Source of the DNA: Yoonia maritima
GTDB taxonomy: Bacteria > Pseudomonadota > Alphaproteobacteria > Rhodobacterales > Rhodobacteraceae
Assembly: GCF_003003285.1 (NCBI RefSeq)
Contig: NZ_PVTP01000004.1
Location: forward strand, 248,001 to 312,000
DNA: 64,000 bases
Reading direction: 5' to 3'
Part shown: positions 44,261 to 53,178 of the stretch, piece by piece
How positions within the stretch are numbered: position 1 is the first letter of the stretch
Layout of the letters: every line of letters begins with the position of its first letter
Translations under genes and position numbers: made by a program
The notes under the pieces: generated by a model
Told to the model about the DNA's origin: nothing
The model's input: only the letters and a program-made list of their open reading frames with translations
Databases searched by the model: none

Positions 44261-46795
44261 TTAACTACCCGGAAGTTCAAGAACGACCGTGCGTCCACGT
44301 TTCACGTAATTCAGGATGCCGTCGCCAATTGCGGTAACTTGTCCACCATCAAGGCTGCTACCAATTTCGACGTGTGTATAACGCCCATTACCAAGCCTCA
44401 CGAGCGCGCGCGGCGAGTTTGGCCTGCCATAAATACCAATGAGGTTCAGGTCGCGTAGTCGAATGGCACCGTCTTGTGTTGCAGCGCGCGCGACGCCGCC
44501 GGGGACGGGGGCATAGTTTTGCGGCGCGACGGATGCCGCAGCCGGAGGCGGTGCCGCAGCAGCGACTGTTGGTTGTGATGCCTGTCTTTGACGTGCAGCC
44601 GCGACAACGCGATCAAAGTTGTTTGGGCGTGTTTCTGGGCGGCGTGATGTTGCGACTGCTTGGTCAGTCATTCCGATAAAGGGGTCCGTCGCGCTTTCGG
44701 CGATAACATCTTGCAGAATTGCCGTAATATCAGGTGTGCTCGGGTCCGGCGTTGGTGACAGCGTCACCAAACCATCTGGACGAGGCTGTGGCCGAACTAC
44801 GTTTGGCAAAGACGACACGATCAAGTTGTCTGTTTCGGAGGTTAGCGTATCTAACCCAACACCACCTGGTGTGGGTGCTTGTGCAACTTCGGGTTCTTGT
44901 TCATCAGGGAGCACTGCATTCGCGGGGCGTAATGGTGGCACGATGTCTGGCCGGCCAAGAATGACAACAACGCCATCTGGTATACCAGAGACAAGCGCCA
45001 TACGCTCCAGTTCGTCTTCTGATAACTCAGGCCGTTCACGTAGCGTCAAATCCGGCAAGCCAGCGTAGACCATTGCGCCTTCGGGGGTCAGTGTGCCTTC
45101 GGCGGTCGGAATAATATGCCCGTCGGCGTCTATCGCAAAAACAACATCCGGGGCGGGTGGGTTCACCGGGGCGATAAAGCTTAGGTCGGGCTCCATGCCA
45201 TCGCGTGCGGGCAGGGATGGTTGCGCAGGATGATCGGGCGCGGACAGGCTGACAGGCAGATCAACAGCAGCCGTCGCTTCGACGCGTGGTGTATCGAAAA
45301 GCCGTGGTGCACGTTGCCAAACACCAGTCGCATCATAGGCAGTTTGGGCTTCGGCAGGGCTTAGGACCCGGCCAGATGTCGCAGGCAACGCAGTAAGCGG
45401 TGTTTCGGTCGGGACCGGCGGTGTTGTGGTGAATAGTGTCGGGGGAAGGTCAACGGTGCCGGCAAGTAGAGGATCAGGCACCGATGGCACGGTAAACGCG
45501 TTTAACTGGACGGGAATACTCGCATCGTTGTCGTCCGTAGCAAAAGACGGCATCTCAGTAATGCTTAGCTCTGACACTGTGGGGGCTATGTCCGACAGTG
45601 GAATTTGCGCGACGACCGTTTCGACGGGTTCTTCGGTGGTCGTATTTTCAATTGACGGCGTGACGACCACAGGGGCGATATCTGGTATTTCGATGGCGCC
45701 GGTTTCAACCGTTTGCGTCAATTCGGCGGAACCATCCATTTGCATCCACGCGAATAGCGCGATGGCTGCAACGCTTGCGGCAAGCCCGCCCGCGATGAAC
45801 ATCGGTTTTTTAGTGCTATTTGCTGCGATAGGCGTTGGCCGTGTTTTCGTCGCAGTCAGTCCGGCACCTTTGCGAGGTGTAGCCAATTTAGGCGCAGCGG
45901 CGCTTAAAACTGGCTTTTTCACTGCATTTGCATGATGTTCCGCAATGATCAGATTTAGGCCGCTGATGTCAGCAAGTATTGGATTATCAGCAACAACTGG
46001 CGCACGCGGAGCTATGATTTCAGCAGGTGCGTGGACAGTAGGCTTGGAGGTATGGACTTCGCGAACGATCCTGTCGATCCATATGGTTGTTTCGACAGTT
46101 GGTAGCGCAGGGGCCTCAACGGATTCCTCTGGTGCTGTTTCTATGGGCGGTGTTTCTTCGGCGATGATTGGGGCGAGCGCTGCGGCCAGATCAAACCCTT
46201 GGTTATCTTCCACGATCGCGTCGGGCAGCGGGTCCATGATCAGCAAGCGGGACTTAACGCGGGTGCCGACTTTCATGACCGGCAGTTGGTCACGTTCAAC
46301 CGTAAACTCTGGGCCTAGGATGTCAGCCGCTACAGATGTCGCGCCAAAGAAGACTTCTTTTTGAAAGGTGAATGGCTCTGGAACGGCGACGAATGCAACG
46401 GGGTTGAACTGATGGGCGCTGGCAAAACTTTCTGCCTCTTGCAGAGTTTCGCGGGCGACGGCGGCGATATGCGTTCGACCGCCAGAGCGTTCATAGTCTA
46501 CAACCAGATCGTCCAGATCATAAGGGGTGGCACCATCAAGTGCAGCATGGATGTCATCAAGGTTGGTCTGAGTGCTATCGATTGCCAGATATTTGATCTG
46601 ATCCATCGGAATCACAAGTTTTGTACGTATCTCACTGGGGTCCAGTTTGGTCGCTTTTGCACGTAAATCGGCAAGAATAGCATCAAGGTTGTCGTCTTCG
46701 ACATCCGCTGTGCCGACACGTTTCCAGCCACGTGCAACACGATGTAAAAGTTCAATGCCTTCGAAAGAAAGAGATAGCGCAAAATTTGTCGTCAT
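44261..46795 (-). CDS. orphan membrane protein with PilM/GspL-like and PilP/GspC-like ends
   Basis: An 844-residue protein of unknown function. Residues ~1-190 look like the actin-like cytoplasmic part of PilM/GspL (ALSLSFEGIELLHRVARGWK; TKLVIPMDQIKYLAIDS). A linker leads to one membrane helix (332-351), then a ~420-residue Pro/Thr/Ala-rich periplasmic region. The last ~70 residues (LRDLNLIGIYGRPNSPRALV to KRGRTVVLELP) match the pattern of PilP/GspC homology regions. Type II secretion and type IV pili normally split these parts over two or more proteins, and no other such gene is nearby. Similar proteins have been mislabelled as translation initiation factor 2 in related genomes, to my recollection. 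Confidence 0.72.
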   Translation of the reverse strand: MTTNFALSLSFEGIELLHRVARGWKRVGTADVEDDNLDAILADLRAKATKLDPSEIRTKLVIPMDQIKYLAIDSTQTNLDDIHAALDGATPYDLDDLVVDYERSGGRTHIAAVARETLQEAESFASAHQFNPVAFVAVPEPFTFQKEVFFGATSVAADILGPEFTVERDQLPVMKVGTRVKSRLLIMDPLPDAIVEDNQGFDLAAALAPIIAEETPPIETAPEESVEAPALPTVETTIWIDRIVREVHTSKPTVHAPAEIIAPRAPVVADNPILADISGLNLIIAEHHANAVKKPVLSAAAPKLATPRKGAGLTATKTRPTPIAANSTKKPMFIAGGLAASVAAIALFAWMQMDGSAELTQTVETGAIEIPDIAPVVVTPSIENTTTEEPVETVVAQIPLSDIAPTVSELSITEMPSFATDDNDASIPVQLNAFTVPSVPDPLLAGTVDLPPTLFTTTPPVPTETPLTALPATSGRVLSPAEAQTAYDATGVWQRAPRLFDTPRVEATAAVDLPVSLSAPDHPAQPSLPARDGMEPDLSFIAPVNPPAPDVVFAIDADGHIIPTAEGTLTPEGAMVYAGLPDLTLRERPELSEDELERMALVSGIPDGVVVILGRPDIVPPLRPANAVLPDEQEPEVAQAPTPGGVGLDTLTSETDNLIVSSLPNVVRPQPRPDGLVTLSPTPDPSTPDITAILQDVIAESATDPFIGMTDQAVATSRRPETRPNNFDRVVAAARQRQASQPTVAAAAPPPAAASVAPQNYAPVPGGVARAATQDGAIRLRDLNLIGIYGRPNSPRALVRLGNGRYTHVEIGSSLDGGQVTAIGDGILNYVKRGRTVVLELPGS

Positions 46796-46905
46796 GTGCC
46801 GTATCTAGCATATTGGTGTTACTGGCAAAACGCGTTTTGCCCCCGCATTAGAAGCCTATAGCAGAAAACCGCCCACGCCAAGGGCGCGGACGGGTTTGTG
46901 ATGTG

Positions 46906-48198
46906 TCAGCTTGTCGCCGCCGAAAGCGCCTGATCTAGGTCCGCGATCAGGTCGTTCGCGTCCTCGATTCCGATGGACAGGCGCACGATGTTAGGGCCAG
47001 CGCCTGCGGCTTCTTGTTGTTCAGGGGACAGTTGTCGGTGCGTGGTACTGGCAGAGTGAATAATCAGGCTGCGCGTGTCGCCAAGGTTTGCCACATGACT
47101 AAAGATTTCCAGACTATCAACAAGTTTGACGCATGCGTCATACCCACCTTTGACGGCCACAGTGAACAGTGCGCCGGCACCTTTGGGGCAAATCTTTGGG
47201 ACCAATCCAGCATAGGGTGATGATGCAAGCCCTGCATAAGTCACGTAATCGACACGCGGATCGGCCTCGAGCCATTTTGCGATGGTTTGGGCGTTTTGCA
47301 CATGGCGGTCCATCCGAAGCGAAAGCGTTTCAATCCCCATCAGCGTATAATGGGCTGCTTGGGGGTTCATAGTCATGCCAAGGTCGCGCAATCCAACCGC
47401 GATCCCATGAAAGGTAAACGCGAGCGGGCCAAACGTCTCGGCGAATATTGTGCCATGATAGGCTGGCTCGGGTGCGGATAGGGACGGGAACTTGTCATTG
47501 GCAGACCAGTCAAATTTCCCGCTGTCCACGACACAGCCACCTGTGACGGTCCCGTTGCCAGTTAGGTATTTGGTTGTCGAATGCACGACCAACGTCGCGC
47601 CATGTTCGATGGGGCGGCACAGGTATGGGGTCGCTGATGTGTTGTCGACGATCAGCGGAACACCCGCGTCATCGGTAATCGCAGAAATTGCATCAAGATC
47701 AGAAATATGCCCGCCGGGGTTCGCAATCGTTTCGCAGAACACCGCACGCGTATCATCGTCAATAGCAGCCTTCACTGCGGCATGGTCATCAAAGTCAACG
47801 AATTTCGCCGACCATCCGAAACGTTTGATTGTCTGGCTGAACTGCGTAACCGTGCCGCCATAAAGGCGGCTGGATGCCACGATGTTACGCCCCGGCTGCA
47901 TGAGCGGAAACAGCGCCATAATTTGCGCTGCATGGCCCGATGAACAACAAACGGCACCAGCACCGCCTTCTAATGTGGCAATGCGTTCCTGAAGTGCGGC
48001 CACTGTCGGATTGGTCAGGCGGGAATAAATATATCCCACTTCCTGCAGGTTAAACAAAGCCGCTGCATGCTCTGCGTCGCGGAACACATATGCAGTGGTC
48101 TGATAAATCGGAACTTGTCGTGCTCCGGTCGCGGTGTCGGGGCGGGCGCCCGCGTGAACTTGAAGCGTGTCGAACCCTAAATTGGGACCATCAGTCAT
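46906..48198 (-). CDS. metY: O-acetylhomoserine sulfhydrylase (aminocarboxypropyltransferase)
   Basis: Makes homocysteine (or methionine from methanethiol) from O-acetylhomoserine. The 430-residue PLP enzyme of the Cys/Met metabolism family has YIYSRLTNPTVAALQERIA, VDNTSATPYLCRPIEHGA and VHSTTKYLTGNG, with the PLP Lys in STTKY. The long insertions after the Lys (KFDWSANDKFPSLSAPEPAY) are typical of MetY rather than MetB/MetC. Upstream there is a short TATGAA/TTCATA inverted repeat (48211-48224), but no SAM-II riboswitch signature in the 88-bp gap. Confidence 0.92.
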   Translation of the reverse strand: MTDGPNLGFDTLQVHAGARPDTATGARQVPIYQTTAYVFRDAEHAAALFNLQEVGYIYSRLTNPTVAALQERIATLEGGAGAVCCSSGHAAQIMALFPLMQPGRNIVASSRLYGGTVTQFSQTIKRFGWSAKFVDFDDHAAVKAAIDDDTRAVFCETIANPGGHISDLDAISAITDDAGVPLIVDNTSATPYLCRPIEHGATLVVHSTTKYLTGNGTVTGGCVVDSGKFDWSANDKFPSLSAPEPAYHGTIFAETFGPLAFTFHGIAVGLRDLGMTMNPQAAHYTLMGIETLSLRMDRHVQNAQTIAKWLEADPRVDYVTYAGLASSPYAGLVPKICPKGAGALFTVAVKGGYDACVKLVDSLEIFSHVANLGDTRSLIIHSASTTHRQLSPEQQEAAGAGPNIVRLSIGIEDANDLIADLDQALSAATS

Positions 48199-48286
48199 TG
48201 TCTCTCTCCCTATGAAAATTCATATTGAAAAACTGTAGGTGGACTGATCGGTTCGCTCAATAGATATCAGATGAAGGATCGTACCA

Positions 48287-48700
48287 ATGCTTGTTCCCTT
48301 TCACTTTGCTTTTCACGTGACCGATTTGGATATAGCGCGCGATTTCTATGGGAACGCGCTAGGTGCGACTGAAGGGCGATCAACTGAGACTTGGGTGGAT
48401 TTTGATTTCTTCGGGCATCAGCTGAGCCTGCATTTGGGTGAGCCTTTTCCAAACGCCGCCACAGGCAAGGTCGGTGATCACATGGTGCCAATGCCGCATT
48501 TCGGTGTCGTTTTGCCTCTGGATGCATGGAATACTTTGGCCGGACGGCTTGAAGAACGGCAAACCGATTTCATCATCGCGCCATCCGTGCGGTTCAAAGG
48601 CGAACCCGGGGAGCAATGGACAATGTTCTTTCGCGACCCTTCTGGTAATCCAATGGAAATTAAAGGTTTTGCTGACGTAGGGGGCATTTTCGAAACCTAA
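48287..48700 (+). CDS. VOC-superfamily (glyoxalase/dioxygenase-like) protein
   Basis: A 137-residue protein with two vicinal-oxygen-chelate modules. Putative metal ligands are His in FHFAFHVTDLDIARDFYG, His in HFGVVLPLD and Glu in DPSGNPMEIKGF. A single-chain enzyme of this size usually works as a dimer. The reaction (glyoxalase, extradiol cleavage or drug binding) cannot be fixed. It is divergent from metY and converges on an esterase gene. Confidence 0.82.
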   Translation: MLVPFHFAFHVTDLDIARDFYGNALGATEGRSTETWVDFDFFGHQLSLHLGEPFPNAATGKVGDHMVPMPHFGVVLPLDAWNTLAGRLEERQTDFIIAPSVRFKGEPGEQWTMFFRDPSGNPMEIKGFADVGGIFET

Positions 48701-48710
48701 ATTCGGCCGG

Positions 48711-49523
48711 TCATTCGGTTGCGCGTTTAATGAAGGATGAAATGCGCCCAAAGGTTTTGGCCGGTCTTTCGCCGGGCGCAAGTTCGCAGTGCCCATGAAT
48801 ATGCCGGTCAGAGCGCAAGAGTTCGAAGCGATTTCCAAGCTTGCCAGCCATCATTTGAACGCCATCAATAGGTACACGCGTTTCTGTGGGGTTGTGAACC
48901 GCAAGGGAAAGAAGGTTACGGCCGGGGTCGACAAAGTCGGGGTAATTAAAGCTACCTGTCGCTGAAAACACGCCTTGGATGTCATGCTCTGGCAAACCAA
49001 GGTGTCGTGCGAGATAGGCGATGTTGAAAGCGGTGATGCCTCCGGCTGATGCGCCACCGACGACACGTTTGTCACCCCAGCCAAAGGTTGTCTGATTATC
49101 GCCGGCCCATTGCAGAAAACGAACGCCGTCTTCTAACGCAGCGAGCGATCTTTCCTGACAAAGCCCCGGACGCAAGAGTGTCGCCTGCGTAGATTTAATA
49201 CGACCAATGTTATCTAACACGGTTTGTGATAGATCGCCTGCTGCCCCCGAAAGTCGGTATTGGACGGACGCAATAGCGATGCCTGCCATTGTTAGCCGTC
49301 GACCAAGTTTGCGAAACAGTTTGTGGTTGTGATCGCCAAACTTGAACGAACCTTGGTGAAACCAAACAAAAAGGGGCGGCGGAGTTTTTGGTGCTTTGGG
49401 TGAGAAAATTGAACAATGCAGCGTGACGGTATCTCCGTTGTGGCGCGCTGTGCCGAACGGGACATCATCATACCGTGTGAAATATGGTGTTTCTATGGTT
49501 GGGGGATATGGTGACATAGTCAT
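48711..49523 (-). CDS. alpha/beta-hydrolase fold esterase
   Basis: A 270-residue enzyme of the esterase/lipase type. The oxyanion loop region is FVWFHQGSFKFGD (HQGS where hormone-sensitive-lipase relatives have HGGG). The nucleophile elbow GGASAGGITAFN has Ser in GASAG. An acidic residue and His follow (HNPTETRVP; HIHGHCELAPGE). No signal peptide is seen, so it is cytoplasmic. The changed oxyanion motif makes activity on common esters uncertain. It lies downstream of the glycosyltransferase-like gene by 48 bp on the same strand. Confidence 0.75.
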   Translation of the reverse strand: MTMSPYPPTIETPYFTRYDDVPFGTARHNGDTVTLHCSIFSPKAPKTPPPLFVWFHQGSFKFGDHNHKLFRKLGRRLTMAGIAIASVQYRLSGAAGDLSQTVLDNIGRIKSTQATLLRPGLCQERSLAALEDGVRFLQWAGDNQTTFGWGDKRVVGGASAGGITAFNIAYLARHLGLPEHDIQGVFSATGSFNYPDFVDPGRNLLSLAVHNPTETRVPIDGVQMMAGKLGNRFELLRSDRHIHGHCELAPGERPAKTFGRISSFIKRATE

Positions 49524-49571
49524 GTCTTCCGCAATGTCCTGATTGTAAATTCGATTTTGTAAGCAGAATTA

Positions 49572-50561
49572 TTAGCGCATCCAAAATCCAGCGGATTTGA
49601 TCTTGTTGCGTAGTGATTTTTCAAACCGAGGCAAGTTGTTTTGGTCGAACATCGCGCGCACTTTGTGTCCGCGTCCTTGGTAGATCATGCGTTTGAACGG
49701 GTCGTATTGTTTTAGCAGCTTTTTGACCTTGTTGGGGGCCGCGATAGTTTCTAATGCTGTGATCGCGGCATCGTTTTCGCGGGCATAGAATAGTGGAAGT
49801 ACCCGGTAGTGACAGGTAATGTCGCCGTCGAGACCATTAAGTTCTGGGCCGGGACGAGAACCGCCGAAAGAGTGGATCACCAGTGGTAGTACAATTTGGT
49901 CTAGCCATGGGTCCAAGGGCTGGATGACTAACTCTGTGGGTGGATTGTCCCGGACTGATGTTGCGTATTCGGTAAAGCGTTCGCCAAAGGCGACTGGGTC
50001 GGGCCCATAGAACCAGCCTGCGTTGAAGTACAAATACCGTTCCCAATATTCATCTGGCTGTGATGTATCGAGGCTGCTTTCGAAATCCAAACCAAAGCGG
50101 TCATACAGTGATTTCCAAATGGCCGTGTATCCAGGCCAGTACAATTCTTCCACGGGCCATGTGCCTTCTCGCTTCATTGAGGCGGCAGGCCGATCAAAGT
50201 CAAAGGGTAGGGCGCTAATGTCGCCTGTGATGATCGTGTCGGTGTCGAAGAAGATGAATGGTTCGCCGTCTGGCATCGCTTTGAGCGCTTCGATTTTGTT
50301 GCCGTAAGGGTAGGATGTGCCAAAATGTTCTGAGGAAAATGGCAAAATCTCAGCGCCAAGCGCCGTGAGCGCATCTTTTAGATCGCTCGGCATACGCGGG
50401 TCATCATCCCAGCGTGGGCCGGGTTGTGGTTCGGCGACGAAAAGCTTGCCCCGAAAATCAGGAGAGAAATGTCGCAGAGATGCCGCGAATAGGATCGCTT
50501 CATATGCGAGTCGGCCAGACTGGCCGATGATGACGATATTGAAGTTTTGATTCGGCATCAT
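49572..50561 (-). CDS. GT-A-like glycosyltransferase-type protein
   Basis: A 329-residue protein opening with a Rossmann-like strand (FNIVIIGQSGRLAYEAILFA) and carrying the metal-binding DxD motif in EPFIFFDTDTIITGD, as in GT-A glycosyltransferases such as family GT8. YFNAGWFYGPDP and PLDPWLDQ fit a conserved catalytic region. The acceptor and sugar are unknown, and no polysaccharide cluster is near. The C-terminus is very basic (KKLLKQYDPFKRMIYQGRG), perhaps a membrane-surface contact. The start among ATG 50561/50558 is uncertain. Confidence 0.65.
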   Translation of the reverse strand: MMPNQNFNIVIIGQSGRLAYEAILFAASLRHFSPDFRGKLFVAEPQPGPRWDDDPRMPSDLKDALTALGAEILPFSSEHFGTSYPYGNKIEALKAMPDGEPFIFFDTDTIITGDISALPFDFDRPAASMKREGTWPVEELYWPGYTAIWKSLYDRFGLDFESSLDTSQPDEYWERYLYFNAGWFYGPDPVAFGERFTEYATSVRDNPPTELVIQPLDPWLDQIVLPLVIHSFGGSRPGPELNGLDGDITCHYRVLPLFYARENDAAITALETIAAPNKVKKLLKQYDPFKRMIYQGRGHKVRAMFDQNNLPRFEKSLRNKIKSAGFWMR

Positions 50562-50938
50562 TGATGATCCACTCGCAGTTTCGGCACTCAACAAGTCCTA
50601 TACTGTTGTCCTCTCATCACGCAACTAAATGCCAGTAGTTGGGTTTATACCTTTGGTTGAATTGGCGTATTTTGAATCAACTAAAATGTATGAATTCTAT
50701 CACCTAAGATTCGCCTGAACGGTCGCAATGTGCTATTCTGCGGCTGCGATGAAATGTACGAATATTATGCTGCAGCTGCGAAGGTCATACTTTACGTTCA
50801 TAAAATTTCGATTTTTGCGGTATTTGGCGACGTTTTGTATATCAACTTGTTAAAAACGTATAGGATGAGATCGCAATCATCCGTCAGTCTTAGAGAACGC
50901 GTTGCCAAAGCAACCCGTCGACTTTTTGGGAGGAAAAT
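50562..50938 (+). promoter_or_regulatory. 377-bp control region upstream of the polyol operon
   Basis: No convincing gene. The sequence is AT-rich compared with its neighbours. A direct repeat GCTGCGA occurs at 50743-50749 and 50775-50781, 32 bp apart (three helical turns), within similar surroundings (TATTCTGC / TATTATGC before each). A weak sigma70-like promoter, TTGTAT (50835) with an 18-bp gap to TATAGG (50859), lies downstream. The AraC-type regulator within the operon is the natural candidate to bind the repeats. Confidence 0.4.
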
Positions 50939-52246
50939 ATGAATACTCTTCGTAACACTGCGCTGGGGCTAACCCTGGGCGTAGCCGGTGCCTCTGTGGC
51001 TTTTGCTGGCGAACTTACTATTGCGACAGTGAACAACGGTCACATGATTGAAATGCAGAAACTCACACCTGCATTCGAAGCTGCTAACCCCGGCGTTACC
51101 GTTAACTGGGTTACTTTGGACGAAGGCACACTGCGTAGCCGCGTCACAACAGACATCACCACAAAAGGTGGTCAGTTCGACGTTATGACAATCGGCATGT
51201 ACGAAGCGCCGATCTGGGGCGAACGTGGCTGGCTGCAAGCGCTGGAATTCTCTGACGCATATGACGTTGACGATCTGCTGCCAGCGATGCGCAACGGCCT
51301 AAGCCATGACGGCACGCTTTATGCGGCACCGTTCTACGGCGAATCTTCGATGATCATGTACCGCAAAGACCTGCTGGACGCTGCTGGCATGGAAATGCCT
51401 GACAACCCAAGCTGGGGTCACATCCAAGACGCTGCTGCGGCAATGACTGACAAAGACAATGGCGTTTACGGCATCTGTCTGCGCGGCAAGCCGGGCTGGG
51501 GCGACAACATGGCGTTCTTGTCCACAATGGCGAACTCTTTCGGCGCACAGTGGTTCAACGAAGATTGGACACCTGCACTGGATAGCCCAGCATGGAACCA
51601 CGCTGTAAACTTCTACGTTGACCTGCTCAACAACTACGGCCCTCCAGGTTCTTCTGGTAACTCGTTCAACGAAATCCTTGCCCTGATCAACGAAGGCAAA
51701 TGCGGCATGTGGATCGATGCGACTATCGCAGCGTCCTTCGTGTCCAACCCTGAGCAGTCTCAGGTTGCTGACGTGATCGCATTCGCACAGTCGCCACAAG
51801 CGGTGACAACACGCGGTGCGAACTGGCTGTGGGCATGGGCATTGGCTGTACCAGCAGGTACAAACCAAGCTGAAGACGCACAGAAGTTCATCGAATGGGC
51901 GACTTCAAAAGAGTACATCGAGCTGGTTGCTGAAACCAACGGTTGGGGTGCTGTTCCAACAGGTACACGTCAGTCAACATACGACAACTCGAACTTCACA
52001 GACGCTGCTGTATTCGCAGAAGCTGAGCTGAAGGCGATCCTGTCAGCTGACCCTGAGAACTCTACACAGAACCCATCACCTTACACAGGCGTACAGTTCG
52101 CTGCGATCCCAGAGTTCCAAGCAATTGGTACGGCTGTTGGTCAGCAAATGACTGCTGCACTGGCTGGTGACATCACCGTAGAGGAAGCTCTTGAAGCTGC
52201 TCAAGAAGCTGCTGACCGCGAAATGCGCAAGGCTGGCTACTACTAA
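50939..52246 (+). CDS. smoE: polyol ABC transporter substrate-binding protein
   Basis: A 435-residue periplasmic protein of the sorbitol/mannitol-binding family (SBP_1). The signal peptide ends at SVAFAGE. ELTIATVNNGHMIEMQKLTP, the trait GESSMIMYRKDLLDAAGMEMP and the Trp-rich pocket segment RGANWLWAWALAVPAGT fit polyol binders. GGGAGG lies just before the ATG. The codon choice is strongly biased to C/T-ending codons, suggesting high expression. A strong terminator-like hairpin follows and would keep this product in excess over the permeases. Confidence 0.92.
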   Translation: MNTLRNTALGLTLGVAGASVAFAGELTIATVNNGHMIEMQKLTPAFEAANPGVTVNWVTLDEGTLRSRVTTDITTKGGQFDVMTIGMYEAPIWGERGWLQALEFSDAYDVDDLLPAMRNGLSHDGTLYAAPFYGESSMIMYRKDLLDAAGMEMPDNPSWGHIQDAAAAMTDKDNGVYGICLRGKPGWGDNMAFLSTMANSFGAQWFNEDWTPALDSPAWNHAVNFYVDLLNNYGPPGSSGNSFNEILALINEGKCGMWIDATIAASFVSNPEQSQVADVIAFAQSPQAVTTRGANWLWAWALAVPAGTNQAEDAQKFIEWATSKEYIELVAETNGWGAVPTGTRQSTYDNSNFTDAAVFAEAELKAILSADPENSTQNPSPYTGVQFAAIPEFQAIGTAVGQQMTAALAGDITVEEALEAAQEAADREMRKAGYY

Positions 52247-52256
52247 ATTCCTCCCG

Positions 52257-52294
52257 ATTTGGGGCGGCGCTGTTTTGCCGCCCCAAATTTTTTT
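52257..52294 (+). terminator. strong attenuator after smoE
   Basis: Perfect 12-bp stem ATTTGGGGCGGC / GCCGCCCCAAAT with an 8-base loop and a T-run. It ends 22 bp before smoF, so partial readthrough must feed the rest of the operon. Confidence 0.85.
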
Positions 52295-52315
52295 CGATCA
52301 GCAGGAAATCCGGTC

Positions 52316-53176
52316 ATGAACCCCACCCTTGTTAGATGGCTCCAAGCGCCAAGTATCATTGTCCTGTTTCTATGGATGATCGTACCGCTTTCGATGACAG
52401 TCTATTTTTCGACAATTCGCTATAACCTGCTCTACCCAGAGCGCACGGGTTTCATTGGCTTACAGAACTATGAGTTCTTTTGGACCGACCCGTCTTTCTT
52501 TCCGGCACTGCTGAATACGTTGATCCTTGTTGGGTCCGTTCTAGCGATTACTGTTATTTTGGGGCTAGCAATCTCTATCCTGATCGACCGCCCTTTTAAG
52601 GGCCGTGGCATCGTGCGGGTCATGCTGATTTCCCCATTCTTTATCATGCCCACCGTATCTGCGCTGATCTGGAAGAACATGTTGATGGACCCCAACAACG
52701 GGCTGTTTGCATTCTTTGCCAATGTCATCGGTGCGACCCCAGTTGAATGGCTGCAAGATATGCCGCTGGCGTCGATCATTGTGATGGTCAGCTGGCAGTG
52801 GACCCCGTTTGCGATTTTGATCTTCATGACGTCGCTGCAGTCCCAAGACCAAGAACAAAAAGAAGCCGCCACATTGGATGGCGCTGGTTTTTGGTCGCAG
52901 TTCCGTCACCTGACACTGCCGCATCTGGCGCGTCCGATCTCGATCGTGATCCTGATCCAGCTGATCTTTCACCTTGCGATTTTCGCCGAGATTTTTGTCA
53001 CAACAAGTGGCGGACCCGGTGTGCAATCTACGAACCTGACCTACCTGATCTACATCCAATCCCAACAAGCGTTTGATGTGGGCGTGGCCTCTGCCGGTGG
53101 TGTCTTTGCAATTATCCTCGCCAATATCGTCGCGATCTTCTTGATCCGTGCGGTTGGCAAAACGCTGACGGTGTAA
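52316..53176 (+). CDS. smoF: polyol ABC transporter permease
   Basis: A 286-residue inner-membrane permease of the MalF/UgpA type with six helices. The EAA loop is QEQKEAATLDGAGFWSQFRH. ATG 52316 follows AGGA; an earlier in-frame start would lie in the terminator. It is separated from the next permease gene by 2 bases. It forms the channel with SmoG, energised by SmoK and fed by SmoE. Confidence 0.92.
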   Translation: MNPTLVRWLQAPSIIVLFLWMIVPLSMTVYFSTIRYNLLYPERTGFIGLQNYEFFWTDPSFFPALLNTLILVGSVLAITVILGLAISILIDRPFKGRGIVRVMLISPFFIMPTVSALIWKNMLMDPNNGLFAFFANVIGATPVEWLQDMPLASIIVMVSWQWTPFAILIFMTSLQSQDQEQKEAATLDGAGFWSQFRHLTLPHLARPISIVILIQLIFHLAIFAEIFVTTSGGPGVQSTNLTYLIYIQSQQAFDVGVASAGGVFAIILANIVAIFLIRAVGKTLTV

Positions 53177-53178
53177 AC

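Noticed and set aside
46796-48286. SAM-II or SAM/SAH riboswitch before metY
   Set aside because: The 88-bp leader lacks the conserved core of these riboswitches; only a short TATGAA/TTCATA repeat is present.
50730-50942. 70-codon open frame before smoE
   Set aside because: No ribosome site or family resemblance; it ends over the smoE start and covers the control region.
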